64,000 nt of DNA from Oceanibaculum indicum P24 (GTDB lineage: Bacteria > Pseudomonadota > Alphaproteobacteria > Oceanibaculales > Oceanibaculaceae), in contig NZ_AMRL01000003.1 of assembly GCF_000299935.1 (NCBI RefSeq), positions 62,001 to 126,000 on the forward strand. The letters run 5' to 3'. Positions within the stretch are counted from its first letter, which is position 1. Each line of letters opens with the position of its first letter. Of this stretch, positions 16,338-28,444 are shown one piece after another. Below the pieces are notes generated by a model that was given only the letters and a program-made list of their open reading frames with translations, was not told the origin of the DNA and made no database searches. Made by a program: the position numbers and the translations under genes.

Positions 16338-17339
16338 CTACACCACCTGGAAGCCGTGGGCGTAGGGGTCACGGTCATCCACGAAGATGGTGTTGATGCC
16401 GGTGATGCGCGCCCAGCCGGCAACCGAGGGCAGGATGGCGTCGCGGCCGGCAAGGCTCGTCGCGGATTCGACGCGCCCCTCGAACAGGCTGCCGATGATG
16501 CTCTCATGCACGAAATCGTCACCAGGGCGCAGCTTCCCCTTCGCCGCCAGATGCGCCATGCGGGCCGAGGTGCCGGTACCGCAGGGCGACCTGTCGATCG
16601 CCTTGTCGCCATAGAACACGGCGTTGCGGCCATGCGCCTTGGGATCGCGCGGCGCGCCGGTCCACATGACATGGGACACGCCATTGATGGTCGGGTTCTC
16701 CGGATGCACGGGCTGCAGCTTTTCCTGCATCAGCCGGCGCACGATGGGCGAGTAGTGCAGGATCTCCCCCGCCGACAGGCTCTCCAGCCCGGCATAGTTC
16801 TTCTGTGGCTCGACAATAGCGTAGTAATTGCCGCCATAGGACACATCGACCGTCAGCTCGCCCAGACCCGGCACATCAATGACGATATCCGTCGCCTCCA
16901 GGAAGGAGGCCACGTTGAACAGCCGCACCTTGTCCACGAAGCGGCCATCCATCTCATACTCGACATCGACCTTGCCGGCCGGCACGTCCAGCGACAGCTT
17001 GCCCTCGACGCGCGGCGTCACCAGCCCCTGCTCCAGCGCCACCGTCACCGTGCCGATGGTGCCGTGCCCGCACATCGGCAGGCAGCCGGAGGTCTCGATG
17101 AACAGCCAGCCAATATCGCAATCCTCGCGCAGCGGCTTGTAGAGGATGGAACCCGACATCATGTCGTGGCCGCGCGGCTCGAACATCAGGGCGTGGCGCA
17201 CCCAGTCATACCGCGTCAGGAAATCCTGGCGGTAGTCGCTCATCGACGCGCCCTTGAGGGTCGGCCCGCCGCCCACGACAACCCGGACCGGGTTGCCGCA
17301 GGTATGGGCATCGACGCAGAAGAAGCTGTGGCTGGCCAT
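16338..17339 (-). CDS. 4-hydroxyproline 2-epimerase (proline racemase family)
   Basis: The 333-residue enzyme interconverts trans-4-hydroxy-L-proline and cis-4-hydroxy-D-proline without a cofactor. Both catalytic cysteines of a racemase are present: Cys90 in PMCGHGTIG and Cys253 in DRSPCGTGTSA. The C/C pair separates it from the dehydratase encoded two genes upstream. It is the last gene of a three-gene minus-strand group with a DapA-like lyase (13 bp upstream) and a trans-3-hydroxyproline dehydratase. Proline racemase would share these motifs, but the neighbours favour hydroxyproline. Confidence 0.88.
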   Translation of the reverse strand: MASHSFFCVDAHTCGNPVRVVVGGGPTLKGASMSDYRQDFLTRYDWVRHALMFEPRGHDMMSGSILYKPLREDCDIGWLFIETSGCLPMCGHGTIGTVTVALEQGLVTPRVEGKLSLDVPAGKVDVEYEMDGRFVDKVRLFNVASFLEATDIVIDVPGLGELTVDVSYGGNYYAIVEPQKNYAGLESLSAGEILHYSPIVRRLMQEKLQPVHPENPTINGVSHVMWTGAPRDPKAHGRNAVFYGDKAIDRSPCGTGTSARMAHLAAKGKLRPGDDFVHESIIGSLFEGRVESATSLAGRDAILPSVAGWARITGINTIFVDDRDPYAHGFQVV

Positions 17340-17352
17340 GGCGTCCCCGGCG

Positions 17353-18270
17353 TCAGGCGACGGAGGGCAGCTTGTCGAGGTCGGGCCGGTTCCGCACCGC
17401 CTCCTCGATGATCTTCGTCACGCGGGCGCGCTCCTCCCCCTCCAGCACCAGGCGGGGGCTGCGCACCATCTCGCTGCCGCGGCCGACGATCTGCTCGGCC
17501 AGCTTGATGTACTGCACCAGCTTCGGGAAGGTATCGAGATGCAGGCTCGGCATCAGCCAGCGATAGATCGGCAGCGCCTCCTCATAGCGGCCGGCCAGCG
17601 CCAGCTCCATCATCCGCACGCTTTCCTTCGGGAAGGCGTTGGTGAGGCCGGAGACCCAGCCGACGGCGCCCAGCAGCACGCTTTCGATCACCAGATCGTC
17701 CACCCCGGCGAACAGCACGAAACGGTCGCCCAGAATGTTGTGCACGTCGTTCAGCCGGCGCACATCCTCCGAGGAATCCTTCAAGGCCACGATGGTCTTC
17801 TCGCCGGCCAGCTGGGCCAGGCTCTCGGTCTTCAGGTCAACCCGGTACACCATCGGATTGTTGTAGATCATGATCGGCAGGCCGCTGGCCCGCGCTACGG
17901 TACGGAAATGCTGCACGGTCTCGCGCGCATCGGAATTATAGACCATGCCGGGCAGCACCATCAGACCGTCGATGCCGACCTTTTCCGCCGCCTTGGCATA
18001 GTCAGCAGCCTGCGCCGTGGTGAATTCGGCAACGCCGGAGAGGATAGGCACCTTGCCGCCCGCCACCTCCTTGGCGGCGCGCAGGATGGTCAGCTTCTCC
18101 TCGGGCCGCAGCGAGCAGTTCTCGCCGACCGTGCCCAGCATAATGAAGCCGTTCACGCCATCGTCGATCAGCCGCTGCATGTTCCGCTGCGTCGATTCGA
18201 CATTCAGGCTCTCATCGGCGTTGAACTGCGTCGTGACCGCCGGAAACACACCCCGCCAGTTGACCTTCAT
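17353..18270 (-). CDS. DapA-family lyase, probable pyrroline-4-hydroxy-2-carboxylate deaminase
   Basis: The 305-residue TIM-barrel protein belongs to the dihydrodipicolinate synthase/N-acetylneuraminate lyase family. The Schiff-base lysine is Lys164 in TIVALKDSSED, and the catalytic tyrosine is Tyr136 in IMIYNNP. Biosynthetic DapA is excluded by context: the gene lies between two hydroxyproline enzymes. In that pathway a DapA-like deaminase converts 1-pyrroline-4-hydroxy-2-carboxylate to 2-oxoglutarate semialdehyde and ammonia; this assignment is inferred from the family and neighbours. A GGGAGG ribosome site precedes the ATG. Confidence 0.82.
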   Translation of the reverse strand: MKVNWRGVFPAVTTQFNADESLNVESTQRNMQRLIDDGVNGFIMLGTVGENCSLRPEEKLTILRAAKEVAGGKVPILSGVAEFTTAQAADYAKAAEKVGIDGLMVLPGMVYNSDARETVQHFRTVARASGLPIMIYNNPMVYRVDLKTESLAQLAGEKTIVALKDSSEDVRRLNDVHNILGDRFVLFAGVDDLVIESVLLGAVGWVSGLTNAFPKESVRMMELALAGRYEEALPIYRWLMPSLHLDTFPKLVQYIKLAEQIVGRGSEMVRSPRLVLEGEERARVTKIIEEAVRNRPDLDKLPSVA

Positions 18271-18311
18271 GGCTTCCTCCCGCTGCTTAAACTGACTCTT
18301 GTGTAAAGACG

Positions 18312-19328
18312 CTAGCGCAGCAGGAACCCTTCTCGCAAGGGATCATCCGGTTCCGCGTCGAATTGTGCCCGCCCTGTGTAGTAGGCCCGCCCGCCGACAC
18401 GCGCGATGATGGCCCGGTGGCGGCCGGCCATGGTCTCCCCCGCCACCTCGCCGGTGAAATCCTGTCCGGTGACACTACGGAACAGCCTTTGCTGGCCAGG
18501 ACGGATCAGCCCGCGTGCGTGCTGCAGGGCCAGCCGCGCGGTGACGCCGGAGCCGGTCGGGCTGCGGTCCACCTGCCGCCCGGCGAAGATACAGACATTG
18601 CGCGTGGGTGCCTCCTCCCAGGCGTCGCGCCCGTCGGTCAGGATTGTGCCATAGAGGAAAGCCAGATCGGGCGAGTCAGGATGGTCGAGCCTGATCTGTT
18701 CAGCGGTGGCAAGGGCAATCGCCTCGCCCGCATCGGTCAGGTCGCGGACGGAGGAACATTCGACATCCAGCCCGATACTGTCCGCCGGCAGCACGGCATA
18801 GAAGGCGCCGCCATAGCCGATATCGAGCATGACCGGCCCCCAATCGCGCGTTTCCACCAGACGGTCGCGGGCGAACGCGAAGGCCGGCACGCTGTCGAAC
18901 CGCACAGAACCCGGCCTGCCGTCCGACACAGCGACATGGGCGCGCACCAGGCCGCAGGGGCACTGGATGTTCACTACCGTCTCCGGCTCTGTCGCCGGCA
19001 CCAGCCCCTTATCCACGGCATAGCGGCCCAGCGCGATGACCGCATGGCCGCACATGGTGGAATAGCCTTCATTGTGCATGAACAGCACGGCGAGATGGGC
19101 CTCGGGATGGTCCGGTTCGACCAGCAGCGCGCCATACATGTCGGGATGGCCGCGCGGTTCCTCCATCAGCATGCGGCGCAGGGAATCGTGCCTCTCCCGC
19201 GCGTCGCGACGCTTGTCCAGCAGCGTGGGACCGGACAGGGACGGCCAGCCGGACACGATGATCCGCACCGGCTCGCCAGCGGTATGCATTTCAACAGTTT
19301 CAATAGGTTGCATCGCCTGTCCTGCCAT
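18312..19328 (-). CDS. trans-3-hydroxy-L-proline dehydratase (proline racemase family)
   Basis: The 338-residue protein has the proline racemase fold, but only the first catalytic cysteine is kept (Cys93 in TMCGHAVIALG). The second position is threonine (Thr258 in DRSPTGSGVTA). A Cys/Thr pair is the hallmark of trans-3-hydroxyproline dehydratases, which yield 1-pyrroline-2-carboxylate. It starts the hydroxyproline group, 42 bp after sufA on the same strand. No hydroxyproline oxidase, semialdehyde dehydrogenase or transporter gene lies next to it, so the pathway must be completed elsewhere. Confidence 0.87.
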   Translation of the reverse strand: MAGQAMQPIETVEMHTAGEPVRIIVSGWPSLSGPTLLDKRRDARERHDSLRRMLMEEPRGHPDMYGALLVEPDHPEAHLAVLFMHNEGYSTMCGHAVIALGRYAVDKGLVPATEPETVVNIQCPCGLVRAHVAVSDGRPGSVRFDSVPAFAFARDRLVETRDWGPVMLDIGYGGAFYAVLPADSIGLDVECSSVRDLTDAGEAIALATAEQIRLDHPDSPDLAFLYGTILTDGRDAWEEAPTRNVCIFAGRQVDRSPTGSGVTARLALQHARGLIRPGQQRLFRSVTGQDFTGEVAGETMAGRHRAIIARVGGRAYYTGRAQFDAEPDDPLREGFLLR

Positions 19329-19370
19329 AACGCCTCATCCGGGCGGCAGGATCAGGTTACGCGAGACCGA

Positions 19371-19706
19371 TCAGACGTGGAAGCTCTCGCCGCAGCCGCA
19401 GCGGCCCTTCTCGTTCGGATTGACGAAGGTGAAGCCGGAGGTGAACTTGTCTTCCGTATAGTCCATCTCGCTGCCGATCAGGAACATTACGGCGGCGGGA
19501 TCGATGAAGATCTTCACGCCCTTGTCCTCCACCACTTCCTCGAACTTCTTCTTCTCGTCGGCATATTCGATGACATAGGACATGCCGGAACAGCCGCGCG
19601 CCTTCACGCCGACGCGCAGCGCCGCGACCGGCTGCTCGCTGCGCGCCATCAGGGCGCGCGCACGCTCGGCGGCGGCATCGGTCAGGGTAATCACTTGCTG
19701 GGCCAT
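19371..19706 (-). CDS. sufA: Fe-S cluster carrier, SufA/IscA family
   Basis: The 111-residue A-type carrier accepts Fe-S clusters from the SufBCD scaffold and passes them to target proteins. The three conserved cysteines are Cys39 (ARGCSGMSY) and Cys103 and Cys105 (RCGCGESF). It closes the SUF gene series 82 bp after sufT on the same strand, with a good GGAGGT ribosome site. ErpA-like proteins are similar; the location favours SufA. Confidence 0.92.
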   Translation of the reverse strand: MAQQVITLTDAAAERARALMARSEQPVAALRVGVKARGCSGMSYVIEYADEKKKFEEVVEDKGVKIFIDPAAVMFLIGSEMDYTEDKFTSGFTFVNPNEKGRCGCGESFHV

Positions 19707-19788
19707 AATCGTGACCTCCAGAACGCGGGACTTGAGTAACAGTATAACACCAACTGACAGATAAGCAGCAATCAGCCGATATCCAAGG

Positions 19789-20190
19789 TCAGCCTATATC
19801 CAGGGCCATCTTGGCATCCTCGGACATGCGGTCGGTGGTCCAGGGTGGCTCCCAGGTGAGTTCCACTTCGACCTCGCCGACCCCTTCGACGCCGGCCACG
19901 GCGTTGGCGACCTGCACCGGCATTTCGCCGGCGACGGGACAGGCCGGCGCGGTCAGCGTCATCAGGATATGAACGTTGCCGCCCTCCTGCCTGTTGATGG
20001 CGTAGATCAGGCCAAGGTCGTAGATGTTCACCGGGATTTCCGGGTCATGCACGGTGCGCAACGCCTCGACGATGGCTTCCTCCGGCGCGGGCGCGGTGCC
20101 CTCCGGCAGCGGCGCGCCGGCATAGGCGGTGGTGCCTTCCTCCACCTGCTTGCCGAAAAACGGCTCCAGATCGACGGCATAGGGATTCAT
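19789..20190 (-). CDS. sufT: SUF system protein SufT (MIP18/DUF59 family)
   Basis: The 133-residue protein has a MIP18-family domain (HDPEIPVNIYDLGLIYAI, then TLTAPACPVAGEMP) and ends with the SufT-type WEPPWTTDRMSEDAKMALDIG region. SufT helps maturation of Fe-S proteins when demand is high. The conserved cysteine of the PACPVA motif is present. It lies four bases after sufU on the same strand. PaaD-like proteins share the domain, but the operon position decides. Confidence 0.9.
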   Translation of the reverse strand: MNPYAVDLEPFFGKQVEEGTTAYAGAPLPEGTAPAPEEAIVEALRTVHDPEIPVNIYDLGLIYAINRQEGGNVHILMTLTAPACPVAGEMPVQVANAVAGVEGVGEVEVELTWEPPWTTDRMSEDAKMALDIG

Positions 20191-20194
20191 CGGA

Positions 20195-20658
20195 TCAATC
20201 CTCCGTGGACACCTGGTCCTTGCCTTCGACGGCGGCGGTCATGGTGTGCCAGGCCAGCGTCGCGCACTTCACCCGGCTGGGGAACTCGCGCACGCCTGAC
20301 AGCACCTCCAGCCGCTCCAGGTCCTCCTCCAGGCCGGGGGCGGGCTTCACCTCGGCGCCGGTGCACATGGCATGGAACCGCTCGAACAGCTGCTTGGCCT
20401 GCGATTCCGTCTTGCCCTTCAGAATTTCTGTCATCAGGGACGCAGAAGCCGTTGAAATCGCACAGCCTTTACCGATGAAACTGGCATCCTGCACGATGCC
20501 CTTCTCGTCCAGTGCCAGATAGACGACAAGCTGGTCGCCGCACAGCGGATTGTGGCCATGCGCGTGGTGGCTGGCATTGTCGATCTGCCGGAAATTCCGC
20601 GGCCGCTTGCCGTGGTCCAGGATCACTTCCTGATAAAGATCGCGCAAATCGTCGAGCA

Positions 20659-20659
<1 letters not shown>
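20195..20659 (-). CDS. sufU: SufU, IscU-like partner of SufS
   Basis: The 154-residue protein begins MLDDLRDLYQEVILDHGKRP, typical of SufU. Its conserved cysteines lie in NPLCGDQ (Cys40), GKGCAIS (Cys66) and VKCATLAW, and the SufU-specific insertion of about 20 residues follows the second. SufU is a zinc-dependent sulfur acceptor that activates SufS. The start overlaps the sufS stop by one base (TGATG), indicating coupling. ATG 20659 was chosen because the longer frame adds 44 residues that merely overlap sufS. Confidence 0.92.
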
Positions 20660-21905
<1,246 letters not shown>

Positions 21906-21909
<4 letters not shown>

Positions 21910-23234
21910 GACCGTTCCTTCCTTGCCTTCAGCCAGGCGCCGACCACGCGCTGGAACGGCAGCCGCGCCTCGACATTGCCGATCTCGTCCACCGCTTCCT
22001 GCACATAGGCCTCGATCAGCAGCACGCGCGCCGTGGCGCGGTCGATGCCGCGGGCCTGCAGGTAGAACAGCTGCTCTTCCGCCAGCTCGCCCACCGTCGC
22101 GCCGTGGCTGCACTTCACATCGTCGGCGTAGATTTCCAGCTCCGGCTTGGCGTTCACCTCCGCCTCGCGGGACAGCAGCAGCGCCCGGTTCAGCTGGTGG
22201 CCGTCGGTGCGCTGCGCGTCGCGCCGCACCAGGATCTTGCCCTGGAACACGCCATGCGCGCGCTCGTCCAGCACGCCTTTATAGACCTCGCGCGAGGCGC
22301 AATCCGGCACCGCATGGTCGATGAAGGTGGTGTTGTCGAGATGCTGCCGCCCGGTGCCCAGATAGGCGCCACTCAGATGGCAGCGGGCATTCTCGCCGTT
22401 CAGCGCCACCTGCACCTCGTTGCGGGCCAGCCGGCTGCCGGTCTGCAGCACGAAGCCGTCATAGAAACCCTGCGACGCCACGCTGATTCGGGTGTTGGCG
22501 ATGTGGAAAGCCTCGGGCGATTCGTTCTGCAGCTTGTAATGCTCCAGATGCGCGCCCTCGCCCAGCACCGCTTCCATGACGCCATTGGAGAAATAGGCGC
22601 CGCCGAGGCCGGCATGACTCTCGAACAGCGTCGCCTTGGTACCCTTGCCCAGCACCACCAGCAGGCGCGGGAAGAAAGCCACCGCACGGTCCGCGACCGC
22701 GCCGATGGAGACCAGATGCACCGGCCGGTCCAGCGTCACGCCGTCGGCCAGCCGCAGCACGAGGCCATCCTCCAGGAAGGCGGTGTTCAGATCGGCAAAG
22801 GGATTCTCCTCCGCCTCGGTCAGATGGCCGAGATGGGCGGAGAGCGACTGTTCGTCAGTGCGGATCGCCTCGGACAGCGGCAGCAGTGCCACGCCGTCCG
22901 GCAGGGCGTCGATGGTTGACAGCTCGGCGCGGAACCGGCCATTCACGAAGGCCAGCACATGGCCGTTGACCGCCAGCAGGCTGGAGGCCGGCAGGCTGTC
23001 CAGCGCCATATCAGGCACGTTACCCGCCGGGGTGAAATCGCCCGCCACCAGATCCTTCAGATTGGTGAAGCGCCAGGCCTCGACCCGGGTGGTCGGCAGG
23101 CCGTTCTGCCGGCAGCGCGCGGCAGAGTCGGCGCGCAGGGCCGCCAGCCAGCCGATGCCTGCACCGGACAGCGATGGCGCCAGCTCGGCATGGCGGTCGG
23201 CGAAGGGTGCCGGAAAGGAACGCGGGGTTGCCAT
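21906..23234 (-). CDS. sufD: Fe-S assembly scaffold subunit SufD
   Basis: The 442-residue protein is the SufD partner of the SufBC2D complex. It has the right-handed beta-helix core and the C-terminal SufB/D motif KCSHGATVGELAEEQLFYLQARG. The N-terminal helical part ends near residue 100. The ATG at 23234 gives the expected length and lies seven bases after sufC; the longer frame overlaps sufC. The stop overlaps the sufS start. Confidence 0.93.
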
Positions 23235-23241
23235 GATCGCC

Positions 23242-24000
<759 letters not shown>

Positions 24001-24029
24001 GTCAGTATCCGTTCAGTTGCGGCGACGCT

Positions 24030-25487
<1,458 letters not shown>

Positions 25488-25512
25488 GATCTCTTACCTG
25501 TCTCAAACTCTG

Positions 25513-26016
25513 TTACTGCGGACGGGCGCCATCGCGCCGCGCCGAGGGTACCGGGAACATCTCGAAGGCCGACGGCATCGCCAGCATTTCCTGCAGCGAT
25601 ACCGCCGACAGCGCCTCGCGGATTGCCCGGTTCACCTTGTCCCAATTACCTCGCATGGCGCACAGCGCCTCGACATCGCAGCTGCCGACGGCGCCATCGA
25701 CGCAGGCGGTCAGCGCGATCGGCCCTTCCATCGCGGTGATGATCTCGGCCACGGTGATCGACTTCGGATCGCGGCTCAGCGTGTAGCCGCCGGCGACGCC
25801 GCGCTGCGAGGCGATGATCTTGCCATGCGCCAGCATCTTCAGGACCTTGGAGACGGTGGGCAGCGGCACGCCGGTATCCTGCGCCAGCGCGGCCGCCGTC
25901 TTCGACCCTGCCGCCTCCGCTGTTTTCGCATCCCCGGAATCGGCGATCTCGCGCAGCTGGGCAAGCTGCCCCAGCACGACAATCGCATAGTCCGTCAATC
26001 GGTTGAGCCGAATCAT
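25513..26016 (-). CDS. iscR: Rrf2-family regulator of the SUF operon (IscR-like)
   Basis: The 167-residue protein has the Rrf2 winged helix (MIRLNRLTDYAIVVLGQLAQ; TVSKVLKMLAHGKIIASQRG; GGYTL) and three cysteines that can hold an Fe-S cluster (Cys105, Cys113, Cys119). A low-complexity, Ala/Gly-rich stretch of about 18 residues (near 24-41) extends the first loop compared with E. coli IscR. It leads the suf genes, so it probably represses them when clusters are abundant. The upstream promoter overlaps a candidate binding region. SufR is another name used for such proteins. Confidence 0.9.
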   Translation of the reverse strand: MIRLNRLTDYAIVVLGQLAQLREIADSGDAKTAEAAGSKTAAALAQDTGVPLPTVSKVLKMLAHGKIIASQRGVAGGYTLSRDPKSITVAEIITAMEGPIALTACVDGAVGSCDVEALCAMRGNWDKVNRAIREALSAVSLQEMLAMPSAFEMFPVPSARRDGARPQ

Positions 26017-26066
26017 TTCGCTGCCTTCTCGTGACGCCGAAACCGGCCATAATCAATTTGGACCGG

Positions 26067-26094
26067 ATTAGTACGATATAAGGGGTGCGGTCAA
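26067..26094 (-). promoter_or_regulatory. Predicted promoter of iscR-suf
   Basis: On the minus strand TTGACC (26094-26089) is followed after 16 bp by ACTAAT (26072-26067), about 50 bp before the iscR start codon. An AT-rich stretch with GTACTAATCCGGTCCAAATTG overlaps the -10 box and is where an Rrf2 operator would be expected; the match to known sites is only partial. Confidence 0.45.
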
Positions 26095-26142
26095 GAAGAA
26101 TTCAAGCGTTGCAAGCGCTTGCGAGCGATTCGCAAAGCCTAG

Positions 26143-26943
26143 TCAGAGGCCGATAACCACCGGTGAGGCGAGTTGGCGAACGGTCTTGACCACCGCCATG
26201 GCGACGATCTTGCCGGTCTTCGGATTGTCCTCCGTGGGGACGACATCCTCGACGAAGCGGAAGCTGCCGAAGGCGCCGCGCGCTTCCACCTCGATGATGT
26301 GGGTGTCGATGGTGGTGTCGGCGATGATGGTGAGATGCGTCTTGTCGAGGCCCAGCCCGGCCAGTGCCACCGCCGCCGAGATGTTCACATTCTGCGGATA
26401 GAGCCTGGCCCCTTCCCGCGCCGAGCCCTGGAACAGCACGGTCGGTTCCGCCATGTCGTCCAGGTCGAAAGCCTCCTCGGCGATGGTCCCGGTCCAGGCG
26501 GACGGGTCCTTGCGCACCACCATGCGCACGCTGTCCAGCCCGCCGACAGCCGCCGCGGACAGCATGTCCAGCGCGCCGATGCCGGCCGAGGCGATGATGA
26601 GGCGGCGGCCGAACCGTTCCGCCGCGCCGGTCAGCCGCTCCAGCAGTTCCGGGTCGGCGGCGAAGGCACCGATGGAGGTCACGACCAGATCGCTGCCGCT
26701 CAGCAGCACGCGCTCGCCATAATCCCGCAGCGCCTGATGGCCGGCCACCTCCAGCACCGCATCAAACTGCTGCTGGAAGAACTTCTCCGGCTCGGTCAGC
26801 ACCAGCGGGCCATCCGGCCCCAGGTCACGCGCACGGCGCACCAGGACGGCCGGGATCTTCACCAGATCGTCATCGGTAAAGGCGGCGCAGACCGCCTTGC
26901 CGATGGCGCCATAGCCGATCAGGCCGAGCCGGCGGATACCCAT
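26143..26943 (-). CDS. nadX: L-aspartate dehydrogenase
   Basis: The 266-residue NAD(P)-dependent enzyme of the DUF108/NadX family oxidises L-aspartate to iminoaspartate, feeding NAD synthesis or releasing ammonia. The Rossmann motif is GLIGYGAIG near residue 7. The family-specific C-terminal motifs are YPQNVNISAAVALAGLG, the catalytic TTIDTHIIEVEARG and TEDNPKTGKI. It lies one base after the ArsC-like gene. No nadA or nadC is adjacent, so the role in NAD synthesis is not certain. Confidence 0.88.
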   Translation of the reverse strand: MGIRRLGLIGYGAIGKAVCAAFTDDDLVKIPAVLVRRARDLGPDGPLVLTEPEKFFQQQFDAVLEVAGHQALRDYGERVLLSGSDLVVTSIGAFAADPELLERLTGAAERFGRRLIIASAGIGALDMLSAAAVGGLDSVRMVVRKDPSAWTGTIAEEAFDLDDMAEPTVLFQGSAREGARLYPQNVNISAAVALAGLGLDKTHLTIIADTTIDTHIIEVEARGAFGSFRFVEDVVPTEDNPKTGKIVAMAVVKTVRQLASPVVIGL

Positions 26944-26944
26944 C

Positions 26945-27295
26945 TCAGAGACGGCCTTCCAGCGTCGCCACCTCGTCCGGCCCGAAACCGACCAGCCGGC
27001 GGTCGCCCAGATCGATGACCGGGCGCTTGATGACGGAGAGATTCTCCAGCATCGAAGGCACCGGATTCTGGCCCTGCAGCAACGCCTGGGTGGCGTCGTC
27101 CAGCTTGCGCCAGGTGGTGCCCTTGCGGTTCACCAGCTTGTCGGTCCCCAGCTCCTTCACCCAGGCTTCGGCGGTCTTGGCGTCCAGCCCCTGCTTCTTG
27201 AAGTCGTGGAACTGATACTCCACGCCCTTCTCCTCCAGCCAGGCGCGGGCCTTCTTCACCGTGCCGCAATTCGGAATGCCATAGAGGGTGATCAT
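26945..27295 (-). CDS. ArsC/Spx-family protein (YffB-like)
   Basis: The 116-residue thioredoxin-fold protein starts MITLYGIPNCGTVKKARAWL, with a single active-site cysteine at position 10. The KRPVIDLGDRRLVGF segment is typical of the YffB/MgsR branch. YffB binds glutathione but does not reduce arsenate; its role is poorly known. It lies between the M14 peptidase and aspartate dehydrogenase genes on the same strand with short gaps. Confidence 0.88.
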   Translation of the reverse strand: MITLYGIPNCGTVKKARAWLEEKGVEYQFHDFKKQGLDAKTAEAWVKELGTDKLVNRKGTTWRKLDDATQALLQGQNPVPSMLENLSVIKRPVIDLGDRRLVGFGPDEVATLEGRL

Positions 27296-27319
27296 CGTTT
27301 CTTCCTTCTCTTTTCTGTC

Positions 27320-28444
27320 CTACAGCTTGCCGGCCATCGGCAGCAGCACGTCGATGACCGAAGCGCCCAGCCGCATGGCGCGTTCCGGCGACCAGCCTTC
27401 CTCCGGGCGCGGCGTATCGGCAGTGTCCTTGAAGGGCTGCTCCAGCGTCATCGCCAGCACGCCCTGGAACTCGGCCAGATAGCCGGTGGAGGTGGTGAGG
27501 TTGCCCTTGCCCGGCGCCGAGGCCGGATAACCATGGACGGTCTGGAAATCCGGGTTGATCGCCGCGTACCGGTCCTTGAACTCCTCCAGCAACTCTAGCC
27601 GCTCCGGCATCACCGAGGGCACGCCCTCGAAACCGGCGATGAAATTATAAGGCAGCACCTCGTCACCATGGACATCAAGGCACAGCTTGATGCCGGTCTC
27701 GATCATCCGCTGGCGGACATGGAACACTTCCGGGCTCTTCTCCAGGCTGGGCTCCTTCCATTCCCGGTTCAGATTGGCGCCCGCCGCGTTGGTGCGCAAA
27801 TTGCCGCGCCGGCTGCCGTCCGGGTTCATGTTCGGAACGACATAGAGCACGGCGCGTTCCAGCAGCGCGCGGGACGCTGCGTCCGCCGGGTCGAGCAGCC
27901 GGTCCAGAAAGCCTTCGACCCACCATTCGGCCATGGTCTCGCCGGGATGCTGGCGGGCGATCACCCACAGGGCCGGCTTGCCGTCCGCCGGCTCGCCGAT
28001 TTCCAGGATGTCGATGTCCTGCCCGTCCAGCGTGCGGCCCGGCACTTCCAGCGTCACCAGTGGCGAGGTCAGCGCGTCCGCCACCAGATCGGCATGCCGC
28101 TCCATCGAATAGGGCGCGAAATAGGCGTAATAGACCGCGTCCGAGGTCGGCACATGCTCGATGGTCATGATCTTGCCGTCGAACCGTGTCGGCACGCGGA
28201 ACCAGTCCTGCCGGTCATAGGAGGCGACAGCCTGGTAATTCTCGAAACCGCCCGGATAGGAGGTCTGGCCGGCATTCTCGACAACCAGGGTCAGCGCCCG
28301 GCCGCGCGTGCCGGTGACGCGGAAATAGAACCACTGCGAGAAGTCCGCCGCATTGTCCTTGCGGATACGCAGGCGGGCGGTTGCGTCGGCGATGGAGACG
28401 ACCTCGATGTTGCCGCCATCGAAGGCGCTGCTGATTGCGATCAT
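27320..28444 (-). CDS. M14-family zinc carboxypeptidase (cytosolic carboxypeptidase-like)
   Basis: The 374-residue enzyme has an N-terminal beta-sandwich (about residues 1-120, FDGGNIEVV, WFYFRV), typical of the CCP/AGBL-type subfamily, followed by the carboxypeptidase domain. Zinc ligands are His166 and Glu169 (RQHPGETMAEW) and His259 (LDVHGDE). The catalytic base is Glu335 (MTLEQPF). No signal peptide is seen, so it should act in the cytoplasm. Bacterial substrates of this group are unknown. It heads a small minus-strand group with the ArsC-like and aspartate dehydrogenase genes. Confidence 0.88.
   Translation of the reverse strand: MIAISSAFDGGNIEVVSIADATARLRIRKDNAADFSQWFYFRVTGTRGRALTLVVENAGQTSYPGGFENYQAVASYDRQDWFRVPTRFDGKIMTIEHVPTSDAVYYAYFAPYSMERHADLVADALTSPLVTLEVPGRTLDGQDIDILEIGEPADGKPALWVIARQHPGETMAEWWVEGFLDRLLDPADAASRALLERAVLYVVPNMNPDGSRRGNLRTNAAGANLNREWKEPSLEKSPEVFHVRQRMIETGIKLCLDVHGDEVLPYNFIAGFEGVPSVMPERLELLEEFKDRYAAINPDFQTVHGYPASAPGKGNLTTSTGYLAEFQGVLAMTLEQPFKDTADTPRPEEGWSPERAMRLGASVIDVLLPMAGKL

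Noticed and set aside
26111-26122. Palindrome GCAAGCGCTTGC between nadX and the iscR promoter
   Set aside because: It is perfect but short, has no T-run and lies outside the promoter boxes; function cannot be argued.
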